A DNA stretch of 64,000 nt from Pectobacterium carotovorum (lineage in GTDB: Bacteria > Pseudomonadota > Gammaproteobacteria > Enterobacterales > Enterobacteriaceae). Of the stretch, positions 40,315-54,276 are shown piece by piece (position 1 is the first letter of the stretch; each line of letters opens with the position of its first letter). The DNA is taken from contig CP066552.1 in assembly GCA_016415585.1 (NCBI GenBank), forward strand, positions 806,001 through 870,000. The letters are read 5' to 3'. The notes below the pieces were generated by a model. It was not told the DNA's origin and ran no database searches. It saw nothing but the letters and a program-made list of their open reading frames with translations. Made by a program: the position numbers and the translations under genes.

Positions 40315-41934
40315 ATGAGCGATGTTCCTTATCAGTCAATAGCGATTTACGAAAAACCAGAACCTTGGCATGCTGCACCCGGCGTGCACAACATCAAACT
40401 GACACCCCTTTTTGTCGTTGTTTTTTCTGGTGTTTTACTACTTTTTGCCTTGGCGGTTTCCACATCGTCCTATTTTCTTAAGCAGGCTGAACAGTCGTTA
40501 AATAGTTCGACGCTGGAATTGAATGTTCGAATGGAACTTGTTGATAGTGCTAATCATATGCGTGCGGCGCGTATGAATTTGCTACATGCTGTGAATCACT
40601 TACGTAATGGTCTTACTGATAACTACAATGCGAGTATGAAAGCGGCTGAAGAACGCCTGTCGCTGTCTCAGCAAATGTTTAATGGCTATCAAAATAGGTC
40701 GGTTCGCGCTGATGTTGAACTCGCCCGCGATAACGAATTAAAAGCGCGCTATGGCGATTATGTTGAACGCGGTATTAAACCTATGTTTGACATAGCGAAG
40801 AAGGGCAATGTGGAAGAACTCAATGCGTTTGAGTCGACGACCCTGTCTAAATTGGATGATGAATATGATGTGCCGTTGAAGGCGTCCTATCTTTATCGGG
40901 TTGAGATGGCAAAAAATATTAATGTGACGGCTGAAAGGCATTCCACTCTGGGCTATACGCTCATGATAGGTGCCTTTATTCTGGCGATCGTATTAACGGG
41001 CATGACGTTCTTATTAATTCGTCGAGTCATTATTAACCCAGTGCAGTATTGGGTGTCGCGCATACAGGCAATCGCGCACGGAGATTTAACGAGCGCGAGT
41101 GTAGATGTCGGGCGGAATGAAATCGGTATTTTGGGGAAAAACATCCAGCAAATGCAGGACTCGCTCTCCGAAACGGTTGGCTCGGTACGCGACAGCGCAG
41201 AGTCGATTCACAGCAGTTCGACGAAAATTGCCGTCGGTAATACGGATTTGTCTGCACGAACTGAACAGCAGGCTGCGGCGTTGGCGGAAACGGCGGCCAG
41301 CATGGAGCAACTTACGGCTGCGGTGAAGCAGAATACCGATAATGCGCATCATGCAAGCGTTGTGGCGACGGAGACCTCAACCAAAGCGGTGAACGGTGGC
41401 AGCATTGTTGAACAGGTTGTGGGGTCTATGGCGGATATCGCCAAGAGTTCAGATAAGATTTCTGAGATTATCGCGCTCATTAACGGGATTGCATTTCAGA
41501 CCAATATTCTGGCGTTGAATGCGGCGGTTGAAGCAGCGAGAGCGGGCGAGCAGGGCAAAGGCTTCGCGGTAGTTGCAGGAGAAGTGCGTAATCTGGCACA
41601 GCGCTCGGCTAACGCCGCAACGGAAATTGCAGCACTGATTAAAGAATCCGAAGCCAGAGTGACAGAGGGAACGACGCTGGCATCCGAAGCGGGTAAAGCG
41701 ATGGCCGAGATTGTGGCTGAAATTAATAACGTCACCCGCATCATGAATGAGATTGCGCTGGCGTCTGATGAACAGAGCAGCGGTATCAATCAGGTGTCGT
41801 TAGCGATATCAGAAATGGATCGGGTCACGCAACAAAACGCAACGCTGGTGCTGGAGGCTTCCTCGTCTGCCGCCTCGCTGGAGCAGCAGGCCGAGCGATT
41901 GAATCTTGGCGTTTCCCGGTTTCATCTGATGTGA
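40315..41934 (+). CDS. Methyl-accepting chemotaxis protein
   Basis: The 539-residue chemoreceptor has a first membrane segment (about 38-58, [16 protein letters not shown]), a Tar-type four-helix periplasmic domain (about 60-215), a second segment ([20 protein letters not shown]), a HAMP domain and a cytoplasmic signalling domain with the hairpin tip [24 protein letters not shown] sequence ([20 protein letters not shown]). It ends at RFHLM without the NWETF tether for CheR and CheB. The about 35 hydrophilic residues before the first membrane segment are unusual for this class. The ligand is unknown. The ATG at 40315 is chosen over the frame start at 40258 because GGATG precedes it. Confidence 0.94.
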   Translation: MSDVPYQSIAIYEKPEPWHAAPGVHNIKLTPLFVVVFSGVLLLFALAVSTSSYFLKQAEQSLNSSTLELNVRMELVDSANHMRAARMNLLHAVNHLRNGLTDNYNASMKAAEERLSLSQQMFNGYQNRSVRADVELARDNELKARYGDYVERGIKPMFDIAKKGNVEELNAFESTTLSKLDDEYDVPLKASYLYRVEMAKNINVTAERHSTLGYTLMIGAFILAIVLTGMTFLLIRRVIINPVQYWVSRIQAIAHGDLTSASVDVGRNEIGILGKNIQQMQDSLSETVGSVRDSAESIHSSSTKIAVGNTDLSARTEQQAAALAETAASMEQLTAAVKQNTDNAHHASVVATETSTKAVNGGSIVEQVVGSMADIAKSSDKISEIIALINGIAFQTNILALNAAVEAARAGEQGKGFAVVAGEVRNLAQRSANAATEIAALIKESEARVTEGTTLASEAGKAMAEIVAEINNVTRIMNEIALASDEQSSGINQVSLAISEMDRVTQQNATLVLEASSSAASLEQQAERLNLGVSRFHLM

Positions 41935-41987
41935 CCCGGTTGGTAAAAAGCCAAGAGCCGTAAAAAGACAAGAATGTATCATTAATG

Positions 41988-42015
41988 GCCAGCGGCTTTG
42001 TCGCTGGCTTTTTTT
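41988..42015 (+). terminator. Rho-independent terminator of the chemoreceptor gene
   Basis: GCCAGCG pairs with CGCTGGC and is followed by seven T, 54 bases after the stop. Confidence 0.9.
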
Positions 42016-42157
42016 GCAGTTTTTTCCAGCATGGGGATGTGAATCCGCTTCTGATAGAATCAGTGAACAGGTACGCTGTTTCTGGCTATCTATAAAGAAG
42101 TATGCAGATGTCGTTTCCGCCAGAGCAATTTTGTACAAATGATAAGAGGGTTAACGC

Positions 42158-42992
42158 GTGCAGAAAAAGCCGGTAGTGCAAGAGCAGACACATTTCAGGC
42201 ATCTGGAAGCATTAGGTGGTCTGGATATGTTGCAGGCGCAGTACTATCAGCAGCGCTTTCCTCGCCATGTGCATGATACGTATTGTATCAGCGTGATTGA
42301 GCAGGGGGCTCAGCGTTTTTATCGTTCCGGTGCAGAGCATGTCGCCCCCAAAGGTGACATTATTCTGGTGAATGCTGACGATGTACACACGGGGAGTTCC
42401 GAGGTAGAAACAGGCTGGGCCTATCGCGCCATTTATCCACATCCCGATCTTTTTCGTTCGATTAATCAGGATCTTCAACGCTCGAAGGATTCCATTCCGT
42501 GGTTTCCCGACGCTGTTGTTCACGATCCAGGACTGGCAGATCAGTTGCTCATGACGTTCAATATGCTCGCTCAGCCGGGCAATATGCTCTTGAAAGAAAC
42601 GCTGCTGTTGTCGTCATTAACCTGGCTGACGATGCGCTATAGCAAGACGCGCCTGACGCCACAGATACTGCCCGTTGCGACCCAAAATATACTGAATGTT
42701 AAAGCGTTTATGGACAGCTATCCTGAGAGAGAACTGGCTCTCGTTGAATTAGCCGCGCTGGCTGAACTCAGTGTGTGGCACTTCTTGCGACAGTTTAAAG
42801 CGGTGGTGGGGATTACGCCTCACGCCTACTTGATTCAGGCTCGCCTGCACAAGGCTAAGGAATTATTGCGCAAAGGCGATGCTATCCTTGATGTTTCCGT
42901 GTCGTGTGGTTTTACCGACCAGAGCCACTTCCATCGCCATTTCAAAAACTCGTTGGGGCTGACGCCTGGCGAGTTTGCTAAAGGCAACGCAT

Positions 42993-42994
<2 letters not shown>
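42158..42994 (+). CDS. AraC family transcriptional regulator
   Basis: The 278-residue protein has an N-terminal cupin-like sensing domain (about 10-150, with RHVHDTYCISVIEQG) and a C-terminal double helix-turn-helix (about 180-275, LAALAELSVWHFLRQFK and VSVSCGFTDQSHFHRHFK). It starts with GTG after AGAGGG. It precedes azlCD in the same orientation, separated by an ERIC element, and may control this branched-chain amino acid exporter; that link is inference from position. Confidence 0.92.
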
Positions 42995-43190
<196 letters not shown>

Positions 43191-43278
43191 TAATAGGCTT
43201 TCCCTCTATTCCGAGGTAAGCAACTTTATCCAATACTCTTAAAAAACGGTTTGTTAGTTTTCCGCTATCGATTTATTT

Positions 43279-44031
43279 ATGGTAGTGCAATGTTATATGG
43301 AAAACACCGTAGCCCGTTCATCGTCTGAATCAAAATACACCGTGAGTCCGTGGAAGCATTTTATGACCGGCGTGGTTGAAATGCTTCCGCTCTGTTTGTC
43401 CGTGGTGCCCTGGGGCATTCTGGCCGGTTCTATGGCTATTCAATCGGGATTATCCGTTGGGCAAAGTATCGGGATGTCCGCGATTATTTTCGCGGGAGCG
43501 GCGCAACTCGTGTCGCTTGGGTTGCTTATGTCTGGGGCGAATGTTGCGACGCTATTAATTTCCGTTTTTTTTATCACCGCACAGCACCTGATATATGGCC
43601 TGACGCTGCGTGAATATGTTTCAACGTTGAAATTAAGAAAACGGCTTCCTATCGGGTTTTTATTATCGGATGAGCTTTTTGCACTTAGTGAAAAGAAAGA
43701 CAGGAAGAACAACGTTAGCACCAGCTATTTAATCGGTGCGGGTTTCACCTTTTATATTTTCTGGAATATTTTCAGTATTCTTGGCGTGGTCATGGCGTCA
43801 TCTGTGCCCGATTTGGATAAGTATCACCTTGATTACTCTATCGTTGCCACGTTTATCACCATCGTTGTACCGATGATAAAGAAGATCAGCACCTTCTCTG
43901 GCGTCCTGTTTTCTCTGCTGCTGTCGATGCTATTGAGCTATTTCAAGGTAGAAGGTGCCATTGCTATTGCCGGTGTCGGCGGCATGTTTTTCTCTGTTCT
44001 CATCGCATCTGTGCTTAAGGAAGAAAAATGA
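43279..44031 (+). CDS. azlC: AzlC family branched-chain amino acid exporter, large subunit
   Basis: The 250-residue membrane protein matches the AzlC/YgaZ family, with VVPWGILAGSMAIQSGLS, FAGAAQLVSLGLL and the central FITAQHLIYGLTLR. With AzlD it exports branched-chain amino acids or analogues. The first ATG at 43279 lacks a clear ribosome-binding site; an ATG at 43297 is equally possible. It overlaps azlD by four bases. Confidence 0.92.
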   Translation: MVVQCYMENTVARSSSESKYTVSPWKHFMTGVVEMLPLCLSVVPWGILAGSMAIQSGLSVGQSIGMSAIIFAGAAQLVSLGLLMSGANVATLLISVFFITAQHLIYGLTLREYVSTLKLRKRLPIGFLLSDELFALSEKKDRKNNVSTSYLIGAGFTFYIFWNIFSILGVVMASSVPDLDKYHLDYSIVATFITIVVPMIKKISTFSGVLFSLLLSMLLSYFKVEGAIAIAGVGGMFFSVLIASVLKEEK

Positions 44032-44339
44032 GCTGGTTATTGATATTCGTTCTGGCAGGGATCGTGTTTTTTAATCGCTATATCTTTCTTGAACCCGCGG
44101 TGCCGGTAAAAATCCCGGTTTTACTCCATCGGGCGTTAAAGTATTCAGCACCTTGTTTACTCACTGCGATTTGCGGACCGATTATTTTGATGGACCACGG
44201 CGTTATTCGCGCATTTCCTGATAATCCGTATTTTCTCGGCGCGATAGTGAGTGTCGTGATTTCATTCTTTATCAGAAATATAGTGGTTGCGGTCCTCTTG
44301 AGTATGTTGGCTTTTTATCTCATTGCTGGGTTGCTGTAA
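44028..44339 (+). CDS. azlD: AzlD family branched-chain amino acid exporter, small subunit
   Basis: The 103-residue hydrophobic protein has four predicted membrane segments and the AzlD pattern (NRYIFLEPAVPVKIPVLLHRALKYSAPCLLTAI). Its start overlaps the azlC stop (ATGA), the usual coupling for this two-subunit exporter. Confidence 0.92.
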   Translation: MSWLLIFVLAGIVFFNRYIFLEPAVPVKIPVLLHRALKYSAPCLLTAICGPIILMDHGVIRAFPDNPYFLGAIVSVVISFFIRNIVVAVLLSMLAFYLIAGLL

Positions 44340-44357
44340 TCCACGTCATTCTTCCAA

Positions 44358-44387
44358 AAGAAAAAGCCCGCAATAAAGTGCGGACTC
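44358..44387 (-). terminator. Minus-strand terminator facing azlD
   Basis: On the minus strand AGTCCGCA pairs with TGCGGGCT (one G-T pair), followed by TTTTTCTTTT. It lies beyond the palindromic element downstream of leuD and may catch read-through from the leu operon. Confidence 0.65.
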
Positions 44388-44421
44388 AGACTGTTGACAA
44401 ACCTATTTGCCGAACGAAAAC

Positions 44422-44524
44422 GGGAGTAACGGAATAGAAGAGTAAAGCGTTTGCGCCATGGATGGCGCAAGCCGAGCGCACAGGGATGTGTTTACAGCGT
44501 CTTTACGATCTATCCGTTACTGCC
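44422..44524. repeat. Palindromic MITE-like repeat between azlD and leuD
   Basis: The left arm from 44422 (with AGTAACGGAATAGAAGAGTA) is the imperfect reverse complement of the right arm ending at 44524 (CTTTACGATCTATCCGTTAC). Inside lies a perfect dyad TTGCGCCAT-gg-ATGGCGCAA (44451-44470). There is no coding sequence. I believe I have seen related copies in Pectobacterium intergenic regions, but cannot verify this. Confidence 0.65.
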
Positions 44525-44546
44525 GCTCAATGAGCTTTGTTAGCCC

Positions 44547-44580
44547 CCAAAGCCCGCAAGGAAGCGCGGGCTTCGGGCTA
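44547..44580 (-). terminator. Hairpin after leuD, probable leu operon terminator
   Basis: On the minus strand AGCCC-GA-AGCCCGC pairs with GCGGGCT-TTG-GGGGCT about 16 bases after the leuD stop. It is a strong stem, but the T-run is poor. Confidence 0.6.
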
Positions 44581-44595
44581 TCCGTAATACTTTAA

Positions 44596-45198
44596 TCAGT
44601 TCAAAAAGGCTGGCTGATTCTTTTCATACTCGGTGATAGACGCTTCGTGTTGCAGCGTCAGGCCGATGCTGTCTAACCCGTTGATCATGCAGTGACGGCG
44701 GAAGCTGTCGATTTCGAACGGATAGCTTTTGCTGCCCGCCTGAACGACCTGATTTTCCAGATCTACCGTGAAGGTAATACCTTCTTGCCCGTCAACCAGC
44801 TTGAACAGCTCGTCCACTTCTTCATCGCTCAACTTCACCGGCAGCAGCTGGTTGTTAAACGAGTTGCCGTAGAAAATATCAGCGAAGCTTGGGGCGATAA
44901 CGACTTTGAAGCCGTAATCGGTCAGCGCCCACGGTGCGTGCTCACGGGAAGAACCGCAGCCGAAGTTTTCCCGCGCCAGCAGGATACTCGCCCCTTTGTA
45001 ATGCGGCTTGTTCAGCACAAACTCAGGGTTGGGTTGTTGGCCCGCATCGTCCAGAAAACGCCAGTCGTGGAACAGGTGTTGGCCGAAACCGGTACGCGTC
45101 ACCTTTTGCAGAAACTGCTTGGGAATGATGGCGTCGGTATCGACGTTAGCGGCATCCAGAGGAACCACCAGACCTGTGTGTTGGGTAAATTTAGCCAT
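44596..45198 (-). CDS. leuD: 3-isopropylmalate dehydratase small subunit
   Basis: The 200-residue protein pairs with LeuC to isomerise 2- to 3-isopropylmalate in leucine synthesis. Motifs are [13 protein letters not shown] and the active-site Ser loop [14 protein letters not shown]. It is the last gene of leuABCD, 13 bases after leuC. Confidence 0.98.
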   Translation of the reverse strand: MAKFTQHTGLVVPLDAANVDTDAIIPKQFLQKVTRTGFGQHLFHDWRFLDDAGQQPNPEFVLNKPHYKGASILLARENFGCGSSREHAPWALTDYGFKVVIAPSFADIFYGNSFNNQLLPVKLSDEEVDELFKLVDGQEGITFTVDLENQVVQAGSKSYPFEIDSFRRHCMINGLDSIGLTLQHEASITEYEKNQPAFLN

Positions 45199-45211
45199 GT
45201 CGGTTTCTCTC

Positions 45212-46612
45212 TTAATTCAACTCGCGGACGTCGGCAAAGCGACCCGTCACTGCCGCTGCCGCAGCCATTGCCGGGCTGACCAGATGGGTGCGACCCGCGC
45301 GGCCCTGACGGCCTTCAAAGTTACGGTTGCTGGTTGATGCACAACGCTCGCCGGGGTTCAGGCGGTCATTATTCATCGCCAGACACATAGAACAGCCCGG
45401 TAAACGCCACTCAAAGCCCGCCTCGATGAACACTTTATCCAGCCCTTCCAGCTCCGCCATCGTTTTTACCGGACCGGAGCCAGGTACGACGATAGCCTGA
45501 ACGCCAGCGGCAACTTTGCGCCCTTTGGCGATTTCTGCTGCTGCGCGCAAATCTTCAATGCGCGAGTTGGTGCAGGAACCAATGAAGACTTTATCGATCT
45601 TCACGTCGGTCAGTTTAATGCCGGGTTGCAGATCCATATAGGCCAGTGCTTTGGCCGCGGAGGCGCGTTCTACCGGATCGCTGAAAGAGTCAGGGCTAGG
45701 GATTTCCTGATTGACGGCGATAACCTGACCGGGGTTAGTACCCCAGGTAACCTGCGGCGCGATCTGCGCGGCGTCCAGCGTGACGATCGTATCGAACTGC
45801 GCGTCATCATCGGATTTCAGCGTGCTCCAGTACGCAACAGCGGCATCCCAGTTGGCATCTTTCGGTGCAAACTGGCGGCCTTTCAGGTAGTTGAAGGTTG
45901 TCTCGTCCGGCGCGACCAGACCTGCTTTCGCACCCATCTCAATCGCCATATTACACAGCGTCATGCGGCCTTCCATGCTCAGCGCACGAATAGCTGTACC
46001 GCAGAATTCAACCACATGACCGGTGCCGCCTGCGCTACCGGTTTTACCGATGATCGCCAGCACGATGTCTTTCGCGGTGATGCCGTGTGGTGCATCGCCG
46101 GTGACTTCAATCTTCATGGTTTTAGCGCGACCCTGTTTCAGGGTTTGCGTTGCCAGCACATGTTCCACTTCCGACGTACCGATACCGAAAGCCAGTGAGC
46201 CAAACGCGCCGTGCGTTGCCGTGTGTGAGTCACCGCAGACGATGGTCATACCCGGCAGCGTCATCCCTTGTTCAGGGCCGATAACGTGAACAATGCCCTG
46301 ATACGGGTGGTTCAGGTCATACAGTTGAACGCCGAATTCTGCACAGTTCTTGATTAACTCCTGCATCTGAATGCGGGCCATCTCGCCACTGGCGTTGATG
46401 TCTTTGGTTTGCGTGGACACGTTGTGGTCCATGGTCGCGAAGGTTTTCCCCGGTTGACGAACCTTACGGCCCATCGCTCGCAGGCCGTCGAAGGCCTGTG
46501 GGGAAGTCACTTCGTGTACCAGATGTCTGTCGATATACAGCAGCGGCGTTTCGTTCGGCGCTTCATGAACCACGTGCGCTTCGAACAATTTTTGATATAA
46601 CGTCTTACCCAT
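45212..46612 (-). CDS. leuC: 3-isopropylmalate dehydratase large subunit
   Basis: The 466-residue aconitase-family protein binds a 4Fe-4S cluster through cysteines in GSCTNSR and in [10 protein letters not shown]. It shows [14 protein letters not shown] near residue 130. The length equals that of E. coli LeuC. It starts two bases after the leuB stop. Confidence 0.98.
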   Translation of the reverse strand: MGKTLYQKLFEAHVVHEAPNETPLLYIDRHLVHEVTSPQAFDGLRAMGRKVRQPGKTFATMDHNVSTQTKDINASGEMARIQMQELIKNCAEFGVQLYDLNHPYQGIVHVIGPEQGMTLPGMTIVCGDSHTATHGAFGSLAFGIGTSEVEHVLATQTLKQGRAKTMKIEVTGDAPHGITAKDIVLAIIGKTGSAGGTGHVVEFCGTAIRALSMEGRMTLCNMAIEMGAKAGLVAPDETTFNYLKGRQFAPKDANWDAAVAYWSTLKSDDDAQFDTIVTLDAAQIAPQVTWGTNPGQVIAVNQEIPSPDSFSDPVERASAAKALAYMDLQPGIKLTDVKIDKVFIGSCTNSRIEDLRAAAEIAKGRKVAAGVQAIVVPGSGPVKTMAELEGLDKVFIEAGFEWRLPGCSMCLAMNNDRLNPGERCASTSNRNFEGRQGRAGRTHLVSPAMAAAAAVTGRFADVRELN

Positions 46613-46614
46613 GG

Positions 46615-49304
<2,690 letters not shown>

Positions 49305-49351
49305 CGGTTTAGTTCCTTGTCGTGTCTACTTGTACTTAGCGCTCGGCGAGT

Positions 49352-49384
49352 AAAAAAAAACCCGCGCATCGGCGCGGGTTTTTG
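49352..49384 (-). terminator. Attenuator of the leu operon
   Basis: On the minus strand AAACCCGCGCC pairs with the following GCGCGGGTTT and is followed by nine T before leuA. It lies between leuL and leuA. Confidence 0.93.
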
Positions 49385-49402
49385 TATCGTGTGGCGAGAA
49401 AC

Positions 49403-49486
49403 TTAGTTCTGAACTCTGCCCACAAACCTACCGCGCAAGAAGGATGCGTTTAGTAGTAGGCCTAGTAGGACAGTAAAGTTGAACAT
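49403..49486 (-). CDS. leuL: leu operon leader peptide LeuL
   Basis: The 27-residue ORF reads MFNFTVLLGLLLNASFLRG and ends RVQN, matching E. coli LeuL (GLLLLNASSLRG as recalled). Five of its leucines are encoded by CTA, a rare codon, in the cluster LLGLLL. Stalling there under leucine shortage would prevent the attenuator at 49352-49384 from forming. Confidence 0.93.
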   Translation of the reverse strand: MFNFTVLLGLLLNASFLRGRFVGRVQN

Positions 49487-49630
49487 GGTGTCTCGTCATC
49501 TGAAATTCGGTGTTCCTTTATTGGTACGCGATTACCAGGGTTATGTCAACTGTTGATTGGTGTGACATGCGTCAAGTAAACCAGCGATAGCCTGCGCCGA
49601 ATGAACGAAAGATCGTTGCGGTTTTGAACA

Positions 49631-51520
49631 ATGACGGTAGACTGCACGCCAAATAATGTACAGCTGTACGCTGAAATGCTGTCAAATTCTTCCCCCTTAG
49701 AAATTCTTTTACAGATGAATAATCATTTACAGCCATACCATGTGGTGCACCGGGTCCAAGATCAAATCAATCACTGCGCAGGCCGTATTACGTTGCGCGA
49801 GTGGACGCCTGCGGGCGAACAGCAGCTCACCTGGACACAGGCCGGGCAGCGCATTCAGCGCATTGCCAGCGCGCTCTTAGCGCTGGGGCTGGATGTTCAG
49901 GAACGGGTTGCGATTTTCTCTCATAATTCAATGAACTGGTCGCTGGCCGATCTGGCATTGCTGCACCTGCGGGCGATTAGCGTGCCAATCTATGCCACGA
50001 ATACGGCGGCACAGGCGGCATTCATTATCAATGATGCGGACATCCGTACGATATTCGTTGGCGGTCAGGAACAGTTGGATGCGCTGCTGGCGCTGCGCGA
50101 TACCTGCCCACAGCTGCGAAACATCATCGTGATGGATGAAGGTGTTAACCTGCGCGGCAGCGACATTGTGCAATCGCTGCGCGAGTTTGAAGCGCAGGCG
50201 GTAGACGATTTCTGGCGTGAGGAATGGCAAACGCGCATCGACAGCCGCGATCTCAACGATCTGTTTACGCTGATTTATACCTCTGGCACCACTGGTGAAC
50301 CGAAAGGCGTCATGCTGGATTACACCAACATGGCGATGCAGTTAAAGCTGCACGACGATCGTCTGGATATGTCAGAAAACGACGTATCGCTCAGTTTCTT
50401 GCCGCTTTCTCACGTATTTGAGCGCGCATGGAGCTTTGTCATTATACACCGTGGCGCGCAGAACGTGTATCTCAGTGATACGAATCTGGTGCGTGCCGCG
50501 ATGCAGGCGGTGAAGCCTACCGTGATGTGTGCCGTACCGCGTTTTTATGAGAAAGTTTACAGCGCAGTCCATGAAAAAGTGGCGCAGGCACCGTGGTATC
50601 GCCAGTGTCTATTTAACTGGGCTCTTGCGCAGGGGCAACACGCTTTTCTGGCTAGCCAGGCCGCGAAGAAGGGTGGTCTTTTCCGCCGCGTGATGCATCG
50701 CTATGCAGACCGACTGGTGTTAGGGAAACTGCGCCAACTGCTGGGGGGCGAGATTCGCTTTATGCCAGCTGCGGGCGCGCGATTGGATGACAACATCATT
50801 CTGTTTTTCCGGTCGATTGGGATTCGCATCATCTATGGCTACGGCATGACTGAAACCTGTGCGACGGTTTCCTGCTGGGAAGAAGGCCGCTTCCGCTTAG
50901 GTTCTATTGGTACGCCGCTGCCGGGCATTGAGGTCCGTATTGGCGAGGAAAAAGAGATTCAGGTACGTGGTGCGACCATCATGCGGGGCTATTTCCACCG
51001 TCCGCAGGAAACCGCAGAAACCTTTACCGAAGATGGCTGGTTGAAAACCGGCGATGCGGGGGAACTGGATGCCAACGGTAACCTGTTTATTACCGAACGA
51101 TTGAAAGATCTGATGAAAACTTCGGGCGGTAAATATATCGCACCGCAGCATCTGGAAGGCACGCTGGGGCAGGATCGCTTCATTGAACAGGTTGCGATTA
51201 TTGCGGACACGCGTAAGTACGTGTCTGCGCTGATTGTTCCCTGTTTCGAGGCGCTGGAAGAATACGCTCACTCCATCAATCTGAAGTACCACGATCGCCT
51301 GGAGCTACTGCGCCACAGCCATATTATTGAGCTGTTCGAGCAGCGTCTGCGGGAGATGCAGAAAGAGCTTTCCCGCGTTGAGCAGGTGAAGAAATTCACG
51401 CTATTGCCTGTGCCGTTTTCGATGGCGGAAGGGGAATTGACGCCAACGCTCAAGCTGCGCAGAAAGATCATCAACCAGCGTTACCAACTGGAAATTGATG
51501 CGATGTACGCAGAGTCTTGA
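49631..51520 (+). CDS. AMP-dependent long-chain acyl-CoA synthetase family protein
   Basis: The protein (629 residues from the first start) belongs to the ANL superfamily, with the ATP motif TLIYTSGTTGEPKGVML, YGMTETCATVS, the GWLKTGD hinge region and KDLMKTSGGKYIAP. It most resembles the bacterial FadD15-type long-chain fatty acid ligases. Start choice is open: ATGs at 49676 and 49715 also fit, and none has a strong ribosome-binding site; the conserved part begins near residue 29. It sits between leuL and ilvI, where E. coli has leuO, in the opposite direction to leuA. Confidence 0.9.
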   Translation: MTVDCTPNNVQLYAEMLSNSSPLEILLQMNNHLQPYHVVHRVQDQINHCAGRITLREWTPAGEQQLTWTQAGQRIQRIASALLALGLDVQERVAIFSHNSMNWSLADLALLHLRAISVPIYATNTAAQAAFIINDADIRTIFVGGQEQLDALLALRDTCPQLRNIIVMDEGVNLRGSDIVQSLREFEAQAVDDFWREEWQTRIDSRDLNDLFTLIYTSGTTGEPKGVMLDYTNMAMQLKLHDDRLDMSENDVSLSFLPLSHVFERAWSFVIIHRGAQNVYLSDTNLVRAAMQAVKPTVMCAVPRFYEKVYSAVHEKVAQAPWYRQCLFNWALAQGQHAFLASQAAKKGGLFRRVMHRYADRLVLGKLRQLLGGEIRFMPAAGARLDDNIILFFRSIGIRIIYGYGMTETCATVSCWEEGRFRLGSIGTPLPGIEVRIGEEKEIQVRGATIMRGYFHRPQETAETFTEDGWLKTGDAGELDANGNLFITERLKDLMKTSGGKYIAPQHLEGTLGQDRFIEQVAIIADTRKYVSALIVPCFEALEEYAHSINLKYHDRLELLRHSHIIELFEQRLREMQKELSRVEQVKKFTLLPVPFSMAEGELTPTLKLRRKIINQRYQLEIDAMYAES

Positions 51521-52005
<485 letters not shown>

Positions 52006-53724
52006 ATGGAGATGTTGTCAGGCGCCGAAATGGTGGTCCGATCGTTGATCGATCAGGGCGTAAAACATGTGTTCGGTTATCCGGGCGGTGCGGTGCTGGA
52101 TATTTACGACGCCCTGCATACGGTTGGCGGTATCGAGCATATTTTGGTGCGGCATGAGCAAGGTGCGGTACATATGGCGGATGGCTATGCGCGTGCGACG
52201 GGTGAGGTCGGCGTCGTGCTGGTCACGTCTGGTCCCGGTGCGACCAACGCGATTACCGGTATCGCGACTGCCTATATGGACTCCATTCCTATGGTGGTGT
52301 TGTCCGGTCAGGTTGCAACTTCGCTGATTGGCTACGATTCCTTTCAGGAATGCGACACGGTGGGGATTTCCCGGCCTATCGTTAAGCACAGTTTTCTGGT
52401 CAAGAAAGCGGAAGATGTCCCGACAATTCTGAAAAAAGCATTTTATCTGGCATCAACCGGACGTCCGGGGCCTGTGGTGGTCGATCTGCCGAAAGACATC
52501 ATGAATCCGGCGAATAAGCTGCCGTACGTTTACCCCGAAAGCATCAGCATGCGTTCCTATAGCCCAACGGTTCAAGGGCACAAAGGGCAGATTCGTCGCG
52601 CGCTGCAAACCCTGTTGGCAGCAGAAAAGCCGATTATTTACAGCGGTGGCGGTGTGATTAACGCGGAGTGCCACGAAGAACTGCTGATGCTGGCGGAAAA
52701 ACTTAACCTGCCAGTGACAACCTCTCTGATGGGGCTGGGCGGTTTTCCCGGAACGCACCGTCAATGCCTCGGCATGTTGGGGATGCACGGGACGTATGAA
52801 GCCAATACGGCGATGCACAACGCCGATGTGATTTTCGCCGTAGGGGTGCGTTTCGACGACCGTACGACGAACAATTTGGCGAAGTACTGTCCGAATGCGA
52901 CGGTATTGCATATTGATATCGATCCCGCGTCGATTTCCAAAACGGTAAATGCCGATATCCCTATCGTTGGCGATGCTAAACAGGTGCTAAGCCTGATGCT
53001 GGAGCTACTGGAACAAGATGGCGCACCGCAGAAGTTTGATGCGCTGCGCGACTGGTGGCAGCGTATCGAGCAATGGCGTGGGCGCCACTGTCTGAAATAC
53101 AGCACTGACAGCGACAAGATTAAACCGCAGGCGGTGATTGAAACGCTGCACCGACTGACGGAAGGTAAAGCTTATGTGGCATCGGACGTCGGTCAGCACC
53201 AGATGTTCGCCGCGCTGTATTATCCGTTTGATTTACCGCGCCGCTGGGTGAACTCCGGTGGGCTGGGCACGATGGGCTTTGGCCTGCCTGCGGCATTGGG
53301 TATCAAGCTTGCGCTGCCGGAAGAAACGGTCATTTGCGTAACGGGCGACGGCAGTATTCAGATGAATATTCAGGAGCTTTCTACGGCGCTGCAATATGAC
53401 TTGCCTGTTGTGGTGATCAACCTGAACAACCGTTTCCTCGGCATGGTGAAGCAGTGGCAGGACATGATCTACTCTGGCCGCCATTCCAGTTCTTACATGG
53501 AATCGCTACCGGATTTCGTCAAGCTGGCTGAAGCGTACGGTCACGTCGGGATTTCTATCGATACGCCGGACGAACTGGAAAGTAAGCTGTTGCAAGCGCT
53601 GGCGCAGAAAGATCGTCTGGTGTTTGTTGATATCAACATCGACAGCAGCGAGCATGTTTACCCCATGCAGATTCGCGGCGGGGCGATGGACGAAATGTGG
53701 TTGAGCAAAACGGAGAGGACCTGA
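52006..53724 (+). CDS. ilvI: Acetohydroxyacid synthase III large (catalytic) subunit
   Basis: The 572-residue protein matches E. coli IlvI nearly throughout, with the catalytic Glu in [28 protein letters not shown] as the ThDP-binding motif and the C-terminal [16 protein letters not shown]. It makes acetolactate and acetohydroxybutyrate. It is followed by ilvH after two bases. Together with ilvBN this gives two synthase isozymes in one window. Confidence 0.98.
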   Translation: MEMLSGAEMVVRSLIDQGVKHVFGYPGGAVLDIYDALHTVGGIEHILVRHEQGAVHMADGYARATGEVGVVLVTSGPGATNAITGIATAYMDSIPMVVLSGQVATSLIGYDSFQECDTVGISRPIVKHSFLVKKAEDVPTILKKAFYLASTGRPGPVVVDLPKDIMNPANKLPYVYPESISMRSYSPTVQGHKGQIRRALQTLLAAEKPIIYSGGGVINAECHEELLMLAEKLNLPVTTSLMGLGGFPGTHRQCLGMLGMHGTYEANTAMHNADVIFAVGVRFDDRTTNNLAKYCPNATVLHIDIDPASISKTVNADIPIVGDAKQVLSLMLELLEQDGAPQKFDALRDWWQRIEQWRGRHCLKYSTDSDKIKPQAVIETLHRLTEGKAYVASDVGQHQMFAALYYPFDLPRRWVNSGGLGTMGFGLPAALGIKLALPEETVICVTGDGSIQMNIQELSTALQYDLPVVVINLNNRFLGMVKQWQDMIYSGRHSSSYMESLPDFVKLAEAYGHVGISIDTPDELESKLLQALAQKDRLVFVDINIDSSEHVYPMQIRGGAMDEMWLSKTERT

Positions 53725-53726
53725 TC

Positions 53727-54218
53727 ATGCGGCGGATTTTATCAGTATTACTTGAGAATGAATCAGGCGCCTTGTCACGTGTCGTCGGTCTGTTTTCACA
53801 GCGCGGCTACAACATCGAAAGCCTGACGGTAGCGCCAACCGAAGACCCAACGCTATCTCGTATGACTATCCAGACGGTAGGCGATGAGAAAGTGCTGGAG
53901 CAGATCGAAAAGCAACTGCACAAGCTGGTGGATGTCCTGCGCGTCAGCGAGCTGGGGCAGGGAGCGCACGTTGAGCGTGAGATCATGTTGGTGAAGCTAC
54001 AGGCGACAGGATATGGTCGTGAAGAAGTGAAACGCTGCGCCGATATTTTCCGCGGTCAGATCGTGGATGTCACCTCTTCGCTTTATACTGTACAGCTTGC
54101 TGGCACCAGCGATAAACTGGATGCATTCCTCAGCGCCGTGCGTGAAGTCTCCGAAATTGTTGAAGTGGCGCGCTCTGGTATCGTCGGCGTATCGCGCGGC
54201 GATAAAATCATGCGTTAA
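53727..54218 (+). CDS. ilvH: Acetohydroxyacid synthase III small (regulatory) subunit
   Basis: The 163-residue protein has an N-terminal ACT domain ([21 protein letters not shown], with [12 protein letters not shown]) and the C-terminal IlvH domain. It mediates valine inhibition. The ATG at 53727 follows GAGGACC; the length equals E. coli IlvH. Confidence 0.98.
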   Translation: MRRILSVLLENESGALSRVVGLFSQRGYNIESLTVAPTEDPTLSRMTIQTVGDEKVLEQIEKQLHKLVDVLRVSELGQGAHVEREIMLVKLQATGYGREEVKRCADIFRGQIVDVTSSLYTVQLAGTSDKLDAFLSAVREVSEIVEVARSGIVGVSRGDKIMR

Positions 54219-54245
54219 TCGACTTTTCGCTGCTTTTTCTTTTAA

Positions 54246-54276
54246 GAGGCCCGATAATAGTATCGGGCCTTTTTAT
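54246..54276 (+). terminator. Terminator of ilvIH
   Basis: GGCCCGATA and TATCGGGCC form a 9-bp stem with a four-base loop followed by five T, 30 bases after ilvH. Confidence 0.93.
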
